DNA of 13,487 nucleotides, taken from positions 1-13,487 of the forward strand of contig JBBRGA010000092.1 in the NCBI GenBank assembly GCA_038241115.1, read 5' to 3'. Positions 6,171 through 13,487 of this stretch are shown here, piece after piece; positions within the stretch are counted from its first letter, which is position 1; each line of letters begins with the position of its first letter. Source of the stretch: JANYJJ01 sp038241115 (GTDB lineage Bacteria; Pseudomonadota; Gammaproteobacteria; Burkholderiales; Burkholderiaceae_C). Below the pieces are notes generated by a model. The model was not told where the DNA came from, made no database searches, and was given only the letters and a program-made list of their open reading frames with translations. Both the position numbers and the translations under genes were made by a program.

Positions 6171-8241
6171 AGACCAACGCTTTCTTGAGGCTCGCACCAC
6201 CGCGCTGCGCGAGCAGTTGCTCACCCACGCGCACAACTACTACGTGCTCGACGCGCCGCAAATACCAGACGCGGAATACGACAAATTATTCCGAGAGTTG
6301 CAAGCCATCGAGCTCGCGCACCCCGATTTGCTGACCGCCGATTCGCCCACGCAGCGCGTCATCGGCCAGGTGCTTGACGGTTTCAAGGCGGTGCGCCACG
6401 CCGTGCCGATGTTGAGCATCCGCACCGAGACCGACACCGAGTCCAGCGGCGCCGTCAACTTCGATGCGCGGGTGCGCAAAGAGCTGAAGCTCGGCGCTGC
6501 GGATGCACCGGTGGAATACGCCGCCGAGCTGAAGTTCGACGGCTTGGCGATCAACTTGCGTTTTGAGCACGGTGTGTTGGTACAAGCCACCACGCGCGGT
6601 GACGGCGAGACCGGCGAAGACGTCACGCAAAACATTCGCACCATTGCCGAGCTGCCGAACCGGCTGCGTGCTTTGGGTGGGATGAGCGCGGCGGTGCTGG
6701 AGGTGCGCGGTGAGGTCTACATCGCGCGCGCCGATTTCGACGCGCTGAACGAGCGCCAACGCGAGCTGATTGCCGCTGGCGCCAAAAATGAAAAAACCTT
6801 TGTCAATCCACGCAACGCCGCCGCGGGTGCGGTGCGCCAGCTCGACCCTGCGATTGCCGCCAAGCGACCGCTGAGCTTCTTTGCCTACGGGCTGGGCGAC
6901 GTGCAGGGCTGGGACGTTCCAACCGTGCACAGCGGCATGCTCAACGCCTTGCGCGCCATGGGCTTTCCGGTGTGTGCCGATCGCGTGGTGGCGCAGGGTG
7001 CTGCGGGCCTGGTGGCATTCCATCAAGCCATGGGTGCAAAGCGCGACGCGCTGCCGTTTGACATCGACGGCGTGGTCTACAAAGTCAATTCGCGCGAGTT
7101 GCAAAAACAACTGGGGTTCGTGAGCCGCGAGCCGCGTTGGGCAGTGGCCCACAAATACCCGGCGCAAGAACAAACCACCGTGGTGCGCGGCATCGACATT
7201 CAAGTCGGCCGCACCGGCAAGCTCACGCCCGTGGCAAAGTTGGAGCCGGTGTTTGTGGGCGGCACAACCGTGAGCAACGCGACGCTGCACAACGAAGACG
7301 AGACGCGCCGCAAAGACGTGCGAATTGGCGACACCGTGATCGTGCGGCGCGCTGGCGATGTAATTCCTGAGGTGGTGGGCGTCGTTTTGGAAAAGCGACC
7401 CGCCTCGGTGGGCGAGCCCTTCGATTTGGTCAAGCGCCTGAACGGCGTCTGTCCCATCTGCGCCAGCGCCATAGCGCGCGAAGAGGGCGAAGTCGACTGG
7501 CGTTGCACCGGCGGTTTGTTCTGCCCTGCGCAGCGCAAGCAGGCCATCCTGCACTATGCAGGTCGCCGCGCCATGGACGTGGAAGGCCTGGGTGACAAGC
7601 TGGTGGACCAGTTGGTAGATGCGGGCTTGATCCGCACCTTGCCCGAGCTTTACACCTTGGGTTTGGCCAAGCTCAGCGTGCTCGAGCGCATGGGCGAAAA
7701 AAGTGCGCAAAACCTGCTGGCCGGGCTGCAGCAAAGCAAGCAAACCACGTTGGCGCGTTTTCTGTACGCGCTGGGCATACGCCACGTCGGCGAAACCACG
7801 GCGAAAGATTTGGCCAAGCATTTCGGCTCGCTCGACCGACTGCTGAGCGCCACGCCCGAGCAGCTGCTGCAAGTCAATGATGTGGGCCCGGTGGTGGCAT
7901 CCAGCTTGCGAAGTTTCTTTGATCAGCCGCACAACGTCGAGGTGGTGGAGCAGCTGCGCGCCGCGGGTGTGAGCTGGCCAGAGTCTGACGGTACCGAGGA
8001 CAGAACGCCCAAACCGCTCAGCGGCAAAACCCTGGTGCTCACCGGCACGCTGCCCACTTTGTCGCGCGACGCGGCCAAGGAGTTGATTGAAGCCGCGGGC
8101 GGCAAAGTGGCCGGTTCGGTGTCCAAGAAAACCCACTTTGTGGTGGCCGGTGAAGATGCCGGCAGCAAGCTGGACAAAGCGCGCGAGCTTCAAATCACTG
8201 TTTTGGACGAGGCGGGGTTGTTGGCCTTGTTGGCAGCCTGA
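6163..8241 (+). CDS. ligA: NAD+-dependent DNA ligase LigA
   Basis: LigA seals nicks in DNA during replication and repair using NAD+ as AMP donor. The 692-residue protein contains every expected module. Domain Ia has HAHNYYVLDAPQIPDAEYD at about 22-40, for NAD+ binding. The adenylation domain carries the catalytic lysine K124 in ELKFDG. The OB fold is in the 320-400 region. A four-cysteine zinc finger is formed by C430, C433, C448 and C454. Helix-hairpin-helix repeats follow, and a C-terminal BRCT domain runs from about 617 (PLSGKTLVLTGTL onward). The ATG at 6163 was preferred over in-frame starts at 6091 and 6124, because the upstream residues are basic and low in family resemblance, whereas MSEDQRFLEAR leads directly into the first helix. 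No Shine-Dalgarno is obvious at 6163, which fits translation coupled to the preceding small ORF. It is the last gene of the plus-strand cluster. Confidence 0.97.
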   Translation: MSEDQRFLEARTTALREQLLTHAHNYYVLDAPQIPDAEYDKLFRELQAIELAHPDLLTADSPTQRVIGQVLDGFKAVRHAVPMLSIRTETDTESSGAVNFDARVRKELKLGAADAPVEYAAELKFDGLAINLRFEHGVLVQATTRGDGETGEDVTQNIRTIAELPNRLRALGGMSAAVLEVRGEVYIARADFDALNERQRELIAAGAKNEKTFVNPRNAAAGAVRQLDPAIAAKRPLSFFAYGLGDVQGWDVPTVHSGMLNALRAMGFPVCADRVVAQGAAGLVAFHQAMGAKRDALPFDIDGVVYKVNSRELQKQLGFVSREPRWAVAHKYPAQEQTTVVRGIDIQVGRTGKLTPVAKLEPVFVGGTTVSNATLHNEDETRRKDVRIGDTVIVRRAGDVIPEVVGVVLEKRPASVGEPFDLVKRLNGVCPICASAIAREEGEVDWRCTGGLFCPAQRKQAILHYAGRRAMDVEGLGDKLVDQLVDAGLIRTLPELYTLGLAKLSVLERMGEKSAQNLLAGLQQSKQTTLARFLYALGIRHVGETTAKDLAKHFGSLDRLLSATPEQLLQVNDVGPVVASSLRSFFDQPHNVEVVEQLRAAGVSWPESDGTEDRTPKPLSGKTLVLTGTLPTLSRDAAKELIEAAGGKVAGSVSKKTHFVVAGEDAGSKLDKARELQITVLDEAGLLALLAA

Positions 8242-8264
8242 GGGCCAAGAACGTCTTGAATTTA

Positions 8265-8303
8265 TCCTTGCAAATTGAACATCGCGTGTTCAATTTGCAA
8301 GGA
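8265..8303. terminator. 17-bp perfect inverted repeat between convergent ligA and livF (probable bidirectional terminator)
   Basis: TCCTTGCAAATTGAACA (8265-8281) pairs without mismatch with its inverted copy at 8287-8303 around a 5-base loop (TCGCG). It lies 23 bases after the ligA stop and 32 bases before the end of livF, the position of a shared terminator for two converging transcripts. The stem is AT-rich (6 G/C pairs of 17). Neither strand has a clean U-run after it, since the plus strand continues with AAAAAATT and the minus strand with TAAATT. Termination is therefore inferred from place and symmetry, and a protein-binding site is an alternative. Confidence 0.6.
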
Positions 8304-8335
8304 AAAAATTGAAGGCAGTAGCGCGGTGAATCGGC

Positions 8336-9056
8336 TCAAACCCGCGCCACCGCCAGCCATTTCTCCAGCAGCGCCGGGTCAGCCAACAACGCAGCGCTGT
8401 CGCCACGGTGCACCACCGTGCCACGGTCAAGCACCAGCACGCGCTGGGTGATGGGCAAGATGAGTCGGGGGTTTTGCTCCACGATGATGACGCTGAGGCC
8501 TTCTTCCTTGACCACGCGCGCAATCGAGCGCAGCAGCTCTTCCACGATGAGGGGTGCCAGGCCTTCGAGCGGCTCGTCGAGCAACAACAACTTGGGGTTC
8601 AACACCAAGGCACGGGCCACCGCCAGCATCTGCTGCTCGCCGCCCGACAACTGGTTGCCGAGGTTGGTTTTGCGCTCGGCCAGGCGCGGGAACATGGCGT
8701 AAGCACGCGCCACGTTCCACGGGCCCGGTCGTGCCACCGCAGTCAGGTTTTCTTCCACAGTGAGCGACTTGAAAATGTTGCGCTCTTGCGGCACCCAGCC
8801 GATGCCTGCGGCGGCGCGCCGATGCGGCGGCAAATTGCTGATGTCCCGATTGCCATCCACCCCGCCCGAGCCACCCCAATGAATGCTGCCCGCATGGCGT
8901 TGCGTCACGCCAATCAGCGTGTTGAGCAGCGTGGTTTTACCGGTGCCGTTGCGACCCAACAAGGCCAGCGACTCGCCTTGCGCCAGGTTGAACGACACAC
9001 CTTGCACCACCACGGCTTCACCGTAGCCGGACTTCAGGCCGTCGACTTTGAGCAGA

Positions 9057-9064
<8 letters not shown>
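8336..9064 (-). CDS. livF: Branched-chain amino acid-type ABC transporter ATP-binding protein LivF
   Basis: LivF is one of two cytoplasmic ATPases that drive a HAAT-family importer. The 242-residue protein has Walker A GRNGTGKTT at 37-45, a Q-loop region at GWVPQERNIFKSLTVEENL, signature LSGGEQQ at 139-145, Walker B LLLLDEP at 159-165 and the H-loop region VIIVEQNPRL, where LivF proteins usually have Q in place of the switch His. The VPQER and LTVEENL wording separates LivF from LivG. A Gly-rich stretch (WGGSGGVDGNRD, about 63-74) where many LivF proteins have a shorter turn is a minor oddity. The ATG at 9064 overlaps the livG stop by 8 bases (ATGGCTGA). A longer start at 9088 would add eight residues unlike the family. 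It is the last gene of the operon, ending before the 8265-8303 inverted repeat. Confidence 0.93.
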
Positions 9065-9865
<801 letters not shown>

Positions 9866-9869
<4 letters not shown>

Positions 9870-10879
9870 GGTTTGTCCCGCCGGTTCCAGCGTATCCAGG
9901 TCCACGGTTTCAACAAACGCTCACGCCCCACCAGCATCAGCACCACCAGGAACAAGCCTATCCAAAACGTCCAGTACTGCGGTGTCCAGGCGGCAATCCA
10001 GTCGTGCAGCAACTTGAAGGCAATGGCACCAAAAATACCGCCGTACAAATAGCCGGTACCGCCGATCACCAGCACCAGCAACACGTCGGCGCTGCGGTGA
10101 AAGTCCAACACGTCCAGCGACGCGAAGCCGCTGGTTTGCGCCGTGAGCGCACCGGCCGCACCGGCCAGTGCGGCCGCCACGGTGTACACCGCTGCAATGC
10201 GCGCATTGACCGACAAGCCGATGCTGGCCGCACGCAGACGGTTGTCGCGCAGCGCCTTCAAAGACACCCCAAACGGCGACTGCACCAGCTTGCGTGCCAC
10301 CAGCAACAGCACGATCAACACGGTGAGCGAATAGCCAAACGCGACGCGGCCTTGCAGGTCGAAATCAAAGCTGCCAAACGGTGTGATCAGCGGCGCCATG
10401 ACCACGCCCTGCAAGCCGTCAGCGCCCCCGGTGATGTGGTCCAGCTTGTTGGCCAACTCGTACAAGATAGACGCCACGCCCAGCGTGACCATGAGTCGCG
10501 TGAGGTCAGAGCCGCGCAAGATCAGCAGGCTGCACAGCGCACCAAATGCGGCGCTGATGGCGATGGCCAGGCCCAAGCCGACCCACGGGTCGGGCATGAC
10601 GTGCTTGGCAAACAACGCGGCGCTGTAGGCGCCCACACCAAAGAAGGCCGCGTGGCCCAGCGACACGATGCCGGCATAGCCGAGCACCAAATCGAGCGAC
10701 ACCGCAAACAGCGCCAGGATGGCGATTTCATTGAGCAGCAACGAGTGCTTGCCCAGCAGGAACCACGATGCCGCAGCCGCCGTCAACAAGGCCACCTCCC
10801 ACCAGCGCCAAGCGGTGGAATGCTTCAACGACGCTGCAACCGAAGCGCTGAAATTGGAAGCCATACCGGGTGCGCTCAT
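9866..10879 (-). CDS. livM: Branched-chain amino acid-type ABC transporter permease LivM
   Basis: LivM is one of the two inner-membrane channel subunits. The 337-residue protein is strongly hydrophobic, with about eight to ten predicted membrane segments. It carries the LivM hallmark GYAGIVSLGHAAFFGVGAY at 67-85 and a cytoplasmic coupling loop SPFGVSLKALRDNRLRAASIG at 201-221 that should contact the ATPases. GGTGYLYGGIFGAIAF near the C-terminus is also usual. The hydrophilic N-terminus of about 25 residues precedes the first segment. The start at 10879 overlaps the livH stop as ATGA. An ATG at 10864 is a possible alternative, five codons in. The much longer open frame (to 11302) is read through livH and is not used here. 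Confidence 0.94.
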
Positions 10880-11748
10880 TTGGCAGCCCCGCGCCCGAAA
10901 AGCCCTTGCGGACGCCACACCAAAATCAAAATCATCAGCGCATAAACGATAAAAGCGCCGAGCTTGGGCACGTAGTACTTGCCGGCCACATCGGCAATGC
11001 CCAGCGTCAGTGCTGCCAGCAAGGGGCCGGTGATGGTGGTGGTTCCGCCCACCGACACCACGATCAAAAAGTAAATCATGAATTTGAGCGGGAAGGTGGG
11101 GTCCAGGCCCAGCACCTCGGCGCCCAATGCGCCGCCCAACCCGGCCAAACCCGAGCCCACAGCGAAGGTGAGCAAAAACACGCGGTTGACGTCGATGCCC
11201 AAGCCCGAGGCCACGCGCGGGTCGTCTACTGCGGCGCGCAAGCGGCTGCCAAAACGGCTGCGTGACAGCACGGCTTGCAGCGCCACCGTGAGCAACGCGC
11301 ACACCACGATGATGAACAGGCGGTACTTGCCGATGCCGATGTACTCAGACGCCGCACCCAAATCCAGCCGGCCCTGCAAGTAAGACGGCAGTTTCATGAT
11401 TTGCTGCTGCGAGCCGATGACGTAGTCCACCCCCGCCACCGCCATGAACACCAGGCCAATGGAAAACAGCACTTGGTCGAGGTGCGGTTTGGCGTACATC
11501 TGCCGGTACAACGTGCGTTCGAGCAGCGCCCCGGCGGAGGCGCTGACCACAAAGGCAATGGGCAGCGTGGCCAAGAAAGGCACGCCCATTTTGTTCATCA
11601 GCAGCACCGTGGTGTAGCCGCCGGCCATGGCGAAAGCACCGTGCGCCAGGTTGATGAAATTCATCAAGCCCAGAGTCACCGCCAAGCCCACAGCTAAAAC
11701 GAAAAGGAGCATGCCGTAGGCGACGCCGTCGAAGAGGATGGTCAGCAT
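10876..11748 (-). CDS. livH: Branched-chain amino acid-type ABC transporter permease LivH
   Basis: LivH is the partner channel subunit of LivM. The 290-residue protein is typical in length, with hydrophobic segments throughout. The hallmark GLMNFINLAHGAFAMAGGY is at 27-45 and the coupling loop SRSRFGSRLRAAVDDPRVAS at about 161-180. A long conserved stretch, VSVGGTTTITGPLLAAL, follows toward the C-terminus, which ends LVWRPQGLFGRGAAK, the usual LivH close. The ATG at 11748 has no strong ribosome binding site. It is separated from the binding-protein gene by 101 bases containing a hairpin, so its expression may be set below that of the binding protein. Downstream it overlaps livM by 4 bases. 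Confidence 0.95.
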   Translation of the reverse strand: MLTILFDGVAYGMLLFVLAVGLAVTLGLMNFINLAHGAFAMAGGYTTVLLMNKMGVPFLATLPIAFVVSASAGALLERTLYRQMYAKPHLDQVLFSIGLVFMAVAGVDYVIGSQQQIMKLPSYLQGRLDLGAASEYIGIGKYRLFIIVVCALLTVALQAVLSRSRFGSRLRAAVDDPRVASGLGIDVNRVFLLTFAVGSGLAGLGGALGAEVLGLDPTFPLKFMIYFLIVVSVGGTTTITGPLLAALTLGIADVAGKYYVPKLGAFIVYALMILILVWRPQGLFGRGAAK

Positions 11749-11797
11749 GGCGGGCTCAGAATGAGCGCACGATTAGCGAGCGCCGAAGCAAAGGCAA

Positions 11798-11819
11798 AGG
11801 CAACAATGACTTGTTGCCT
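11798..11819 (-). terminator. Intercistronic hairpin between the binding-protein gene and livH (possible partial terminator)
   Basis: AGGCAACAA (11798-11806) and TTGTTGCCT (11811-11819) make a perfect 9-bp stem with a 4-base loop in the 101-base gap. On the minus strand the stem is followed by TTTGCCTTTGC, a broken T-rich tract. Hairpins in this position in binding-protein transporter operons commonly protect the upstream messenger or let only part of the polymerases through, giving more binding protein than permease. That role here is inferred. Confidence 0.45.
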
Positions 11820-11849
11820 GGCCATCGACTTGCTTGATTACTTACTTTC

Positions 11850-13034
11850 TTACTTGGCCTTGCCCGGATCCTTCACCGCTTTTTGCACATCAAATTCCAT
11901 GTTGAACAGCTGCCCGTTCACGCGCTCTACTTTGCGGATGTAGACGTCTTGCACGATGTCACGGCTTTGCGCGTCGATCAAGATTTGGCCGCGTGGGCTC
12001 TCGAACAACTGGCCCTTCATGCCGGCCAGCAATGCATCCCCACCGCCTGCGCCTTTGGTGGCTTCCAACGCCTTGTAGATCACCCGCATGCCGTCGTAAC
12101 CAGCCACAGCCATAAAGTTGGGGCGCATGCCTTTGTTGGCGGCTTCAAACGCAGCCACAAATTTTTTGTTCAGCGCCGATGGGTGCGACGCCGAGTAGTG
12201 GTGCGAGGTCACCACGCCCAGGGCCACGTCGCCCATGTCGTTGAGTTGGTCGTCGTCGGTCACGTCGCCGGTGGCGATCAGGCGGATGCCTGATTTGTCG
12301 AGGCCGCGCTCGGCAAACTGCTTCATGAACGCTGCGCCTTGGCCCGAGGGCAAAAACACAAACAGCGCTTCGGGGTTGGCATCGCGCACGCGTTGCAGGA
12401 AGGGCGCGAAATCGGGGCTGCGCAGCGGCGAGCGAATCTCGCCAACGATGGTGCCGCCGTTCAATTGAAAGCGGTCTTTGAAGGTGCGCTCGGCGTCAAC
12501 GCCCGGTGCGTAATCGGCCACCAGGGTCATGGCTTTTTTGATTTTGTTTTTCGATGCCCATTCGGCGATGCCCAAGGTCACCTGCGGCAGCGTGAAGCTG
12601 GTGCGCACGATGTAGGGCGACTGCTCGGTGACGATGGACGTGGCAGCGGCGGTGACCACCATCGGGGTTTTGCTTTGTGTGGCGATGGGCGCGGTGGCAA
12701 GGGCCAGCGGAGTGAGGCCAAAACCGGCCAGCACATCGACCTTGTCGTTCACCACCAGCTCCTGCGCGGTGCGGCGCGTGGCGTCGGCCACACCGCCGTC
12801 GTCTTTGAAGATGACTTCAATTTTTCGGCCTGCCACGGTGGTGCCGTTTTGCGCCATGTACAGGCGCGCCGCCGCTTCAATTTGACGGCCGGTAGACGCC
12901 GACTGGCCGGTCATCGGCAAGATGAAACCAATTTTGAAGGGCGCTTGTTGGGCATGAAGCGCCGGCGTAAAAACCATGCCGAGGGCGGCGGCGCTGAGCG
13001 CGAAGATCGTTTGAGCGAAGTTGCGTTTTTGCAT
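11850..13034 (-). CDS. Periplasmic ligand-binding protein of the liv-type ABC transporter (LivK/Peripla_BP_6 family)
   Basis: This 394-residue protein captures the ligand in the periplasm and delivers it to LivH/LivM. A Sec signal peptide is clear: MQKRN, a hydrophobic core, then cleavage probably after A28 in ALHA-QQ. The mature part starts PFKIGFILPMTGQSASTGRQ, the typical opening of this family, followed by GRKIEVIFKDDGG, DKVDVLAGFG and PMVVTAAATS. The two-lobe fold continues to a C-terminal VYIRKVERVNGQLFNMEFD. The ATG at 13034 has a GGTGA ribosome binding site at 13041-13045, six bases upstream. The family binds branched-chain amino acids, but many Burkholderiales members bind aromatic acids, amides, urea or other small acids. 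I cannot assign the ligand, so I give no symbol. It is the first gene of the operon. Confidence 0.93.
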   Translation of the reverse strand: MQKRNFAQTIFALSAAALGMVFTPALHAQQAPFKIGFILPMTGQSASTGRQIEAAARLYMAQNGTTVAGRKIEVIFKDDGGVADATRRTAQELVVNDKVDVLAGFGLTPLALATAPIATQSKTPMVVTAAATSIVTEQSPYIVRTSFTLPQVTLGIAEWASKNKIKKAMTLVADYAPGVDAERTFKDRFQLNGGTIVGEIRSPLRSPDFAPFLQRVRDANPEALFVFLPSGQGAAFMKQFAERGLDKSGIRLIATGDVTDDDQLNDMGDVALGVVTSHHYSASHPSALNKKFVAAFEAANKGMRPNFMAVAGYDGMRVIYKALEATKGAGGGDALLAGMKGQLFESPRGQILIDAQSRDIVQDVYIRKVERVNGQLFNMEFDVQKAVKDPGKAK

Positions 13035-13215
13035 TTTTTATCACCGAGAGTTGAATGTGGGGACGGCTTTTGAGCGTTTGGATTGTCGGCCAGTTGGCGC
13101 GTGAAGGGCGTCGGGTTTATGCGGCTGATGGGGCCTGGACATAAGGGATTTGGCGGTGGGTAACTGAAGCTTTGCAGGCGCAAGAATGCGCAGGTCCGAT
13201 AACTGGAGCCGCTGC
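13035..13215. other. Divergent upstream region of the liv operon
   Basis: This 181-base gap must hold the liv operon promoter on the minus strand and, originally, that of the divergent methionine-synthase-like gene on the plus strand. Apart from the two ribosome binding sites at its ends (13041-13045 on the minus strand and GGAG at about 13205-13208 on the plus strand) I found no convincing -35/-10 pair, operator palindrome or riboswitch. Short frames crossing it have no family resemblance. Confidence 0.4.
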
Positions 13216-13347
13216 ATGACCTCACCTGCCGTCGTTTCCAAGCCAACCGTCACACCACCCTTTCGAGCCGATCACGTCGGCAGTTTTTTGCCTGGTGGTG
13301 GAGGTGGCTCAGGAGGTGTGGGGCTGAAACCCGCGTTGCGCGCTTGA
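13216..13347 (+). pseudogene. Truncated 5' end of a cobalamin-independent methionine synthase-like gene (MetE/YxjG family)
   Basis: An ATG at 13216 with a GGAG ribosome binding site about 7 bases upstream opens a 43-codon frame. Residues 14-25 read PPFRADHVGSFL, the characteristic N-terminus of the vitamin B12-independent methionine synthase II-like (COG0620) family, where it is normally followed by RP and a ~370-residue TIM-barrel protein. Here the resemblance stops at about residue 25 (13290). The frame runs on as a Gly-rich PGGGGGSGG stretch and ends at TGA 13345-13347. The tail after 13290 overlaps, in antisense, the 3' end of the gene at 13309-13487. The simplest reading is a gene remnant left by a deletion or rearrangement, with its start and ribosome binding site intact. 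A chance resemblance over a dozen residues is possible but unlikely given the matched start context. Confidence 0.55.
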
Positions 13348-13487
13348 GGCGGCTTGATTCATTTCGAGCGCCCGCGCAATTCGGTGCTTGCCCACCGTCG
13401 TGCGCGGCACTTTGCCTGCAAACCAGGTGCGCACGTCTTCCTCCAAGCCCAGGCCGTGCATGTAGTTGTAGAGCGCTTTTTTCAGCG
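13309..13487 (-). CDS. Unidentified protein, C-terminal fragment (runs off right edge)
   Basis: An open frame on the minus strand enters from the right edge and ends with TGA at 13309-13311, giving 59 visible codons. The visible part starts LKKALYNYMHGLGLEEDVRT, continues WFAGKVPRTTVGKHRIARAL and ends in RGFQPHTS. It is mixed-charge, likely helical and has no membrane segment. Codon use is GC-rich like the neighbours. The TVGKHRIARAL segment could be a DNA-binding helix, but I do not recognise the family and give no function. It is co-oriented with the liv operon but separated from it by the truncated gene and the 13035-13215 region, so cotranscription is unlikely. Confidence 0.6.
   Translation of the reverse strand, partial: LKKALYNYMHGLGLEEDVRTWFAGKVPRTTVGKHRIARALEMNQAASSAQRGFQPHTS

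Noticed and set aside
6286..8193. 635-codon open frame antisense to ligA
   Set aside because: It lies entirely within ligA on the other strand, has no family resemblance and is rich in His/Gln/Ala/Arg, as expected of GC-biased codon shadowing.
10880..11302. Long N-terminal extension of livM (478-codon frame)
   Set aside because: The extra 141 codons are read out of frame through livH. The ATGA overlap at 10876-10879 and the usual LivM length support the short start.
13267..13289. GCCGA/TCGGC hairpin followed by TTTTTT, like a plus-strand terminator
   Set aside because: The stem is only 5 bp and the bases are explained as codons for the conserved RADHVGSF segment of the methionine-synthase-like N-terminus.

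Overview
The window reads as a piece of a betaproteobacterial chromosome. It is most likely from Burkholderiales and probably Comamonadaceae or a close relative. The reasons are the GC-rich coding bias with long antisense shadow frames, the gene order smc-zipA-ligA, a Burkholderiales-style ZipA and LigA, and a liv-type ABC transporter operon with a separate binding-protein gene. Almost all of it is ordinary housekeeping and transport DNA. I saw no CRISPR array, tRNA, rRNA, transposase or prophage gene.

Left part (1-1215, minus strand). The 5' end of an unidentified gene runs off the left edge with a good ribosome binding site. Next to it are a small SET-domain protein (putative protein-lysine methyltransferase) and queF (7-cyano-7-deazaguanine reductase, queuosine synthesis). 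queF and the SET gene are co-oriented and 46 bases apart, so they probably share a transcript. Between queF and smc lies a 152-base divergent region with a plausible queF promoter, a palindrome over its -10 box and a strong stem-loop in the queF leader.

Centre (1368-8241, plus strand). A cluster of three genes covers smc (chromosome condensation and segregation), zipA (FtsZ membrane anchor) and ligA (NAD-dependent DNA ligase). A possible 42-residue ORF sits between zipA and ligA and overlaps the ligA start by 8 bases. The cluster ends at a perfect 17-bp inverted repeat that separates it from the convergent liv operon.

Right part (8336-13034, minus strand). This is a complete branched-chain-amino-acid-type (HAAT family) ABC importer, transcribed from the right: binding protein, a 101-base gap with a hairpin, then livH, livM, livG and livF. 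The last three junctions overlap by 4, 4 and 8 bases. The true ligand cannot be read from the sequence.

Right edge (13035-13487). Divergent from the binding-protein gene is what looks like the first ~25 codons of a cobalamin-independent methionine synthase-like gene (MetE/YxjG family), with its own ribosome binding site. It loses family resemblance abruptly at about 13291 and meets the 3' end of an unrelated, unrecognised minus-strand gene. This looks like a deletion or rearrangement junction and is the most unusual structural feature here. The strongest leads for follow-up are this junction, the queF-SET pair, the 42-residue ORF before ligA and the 17-bp inverted repeat. None amounts to clear evidence of a new biological system.
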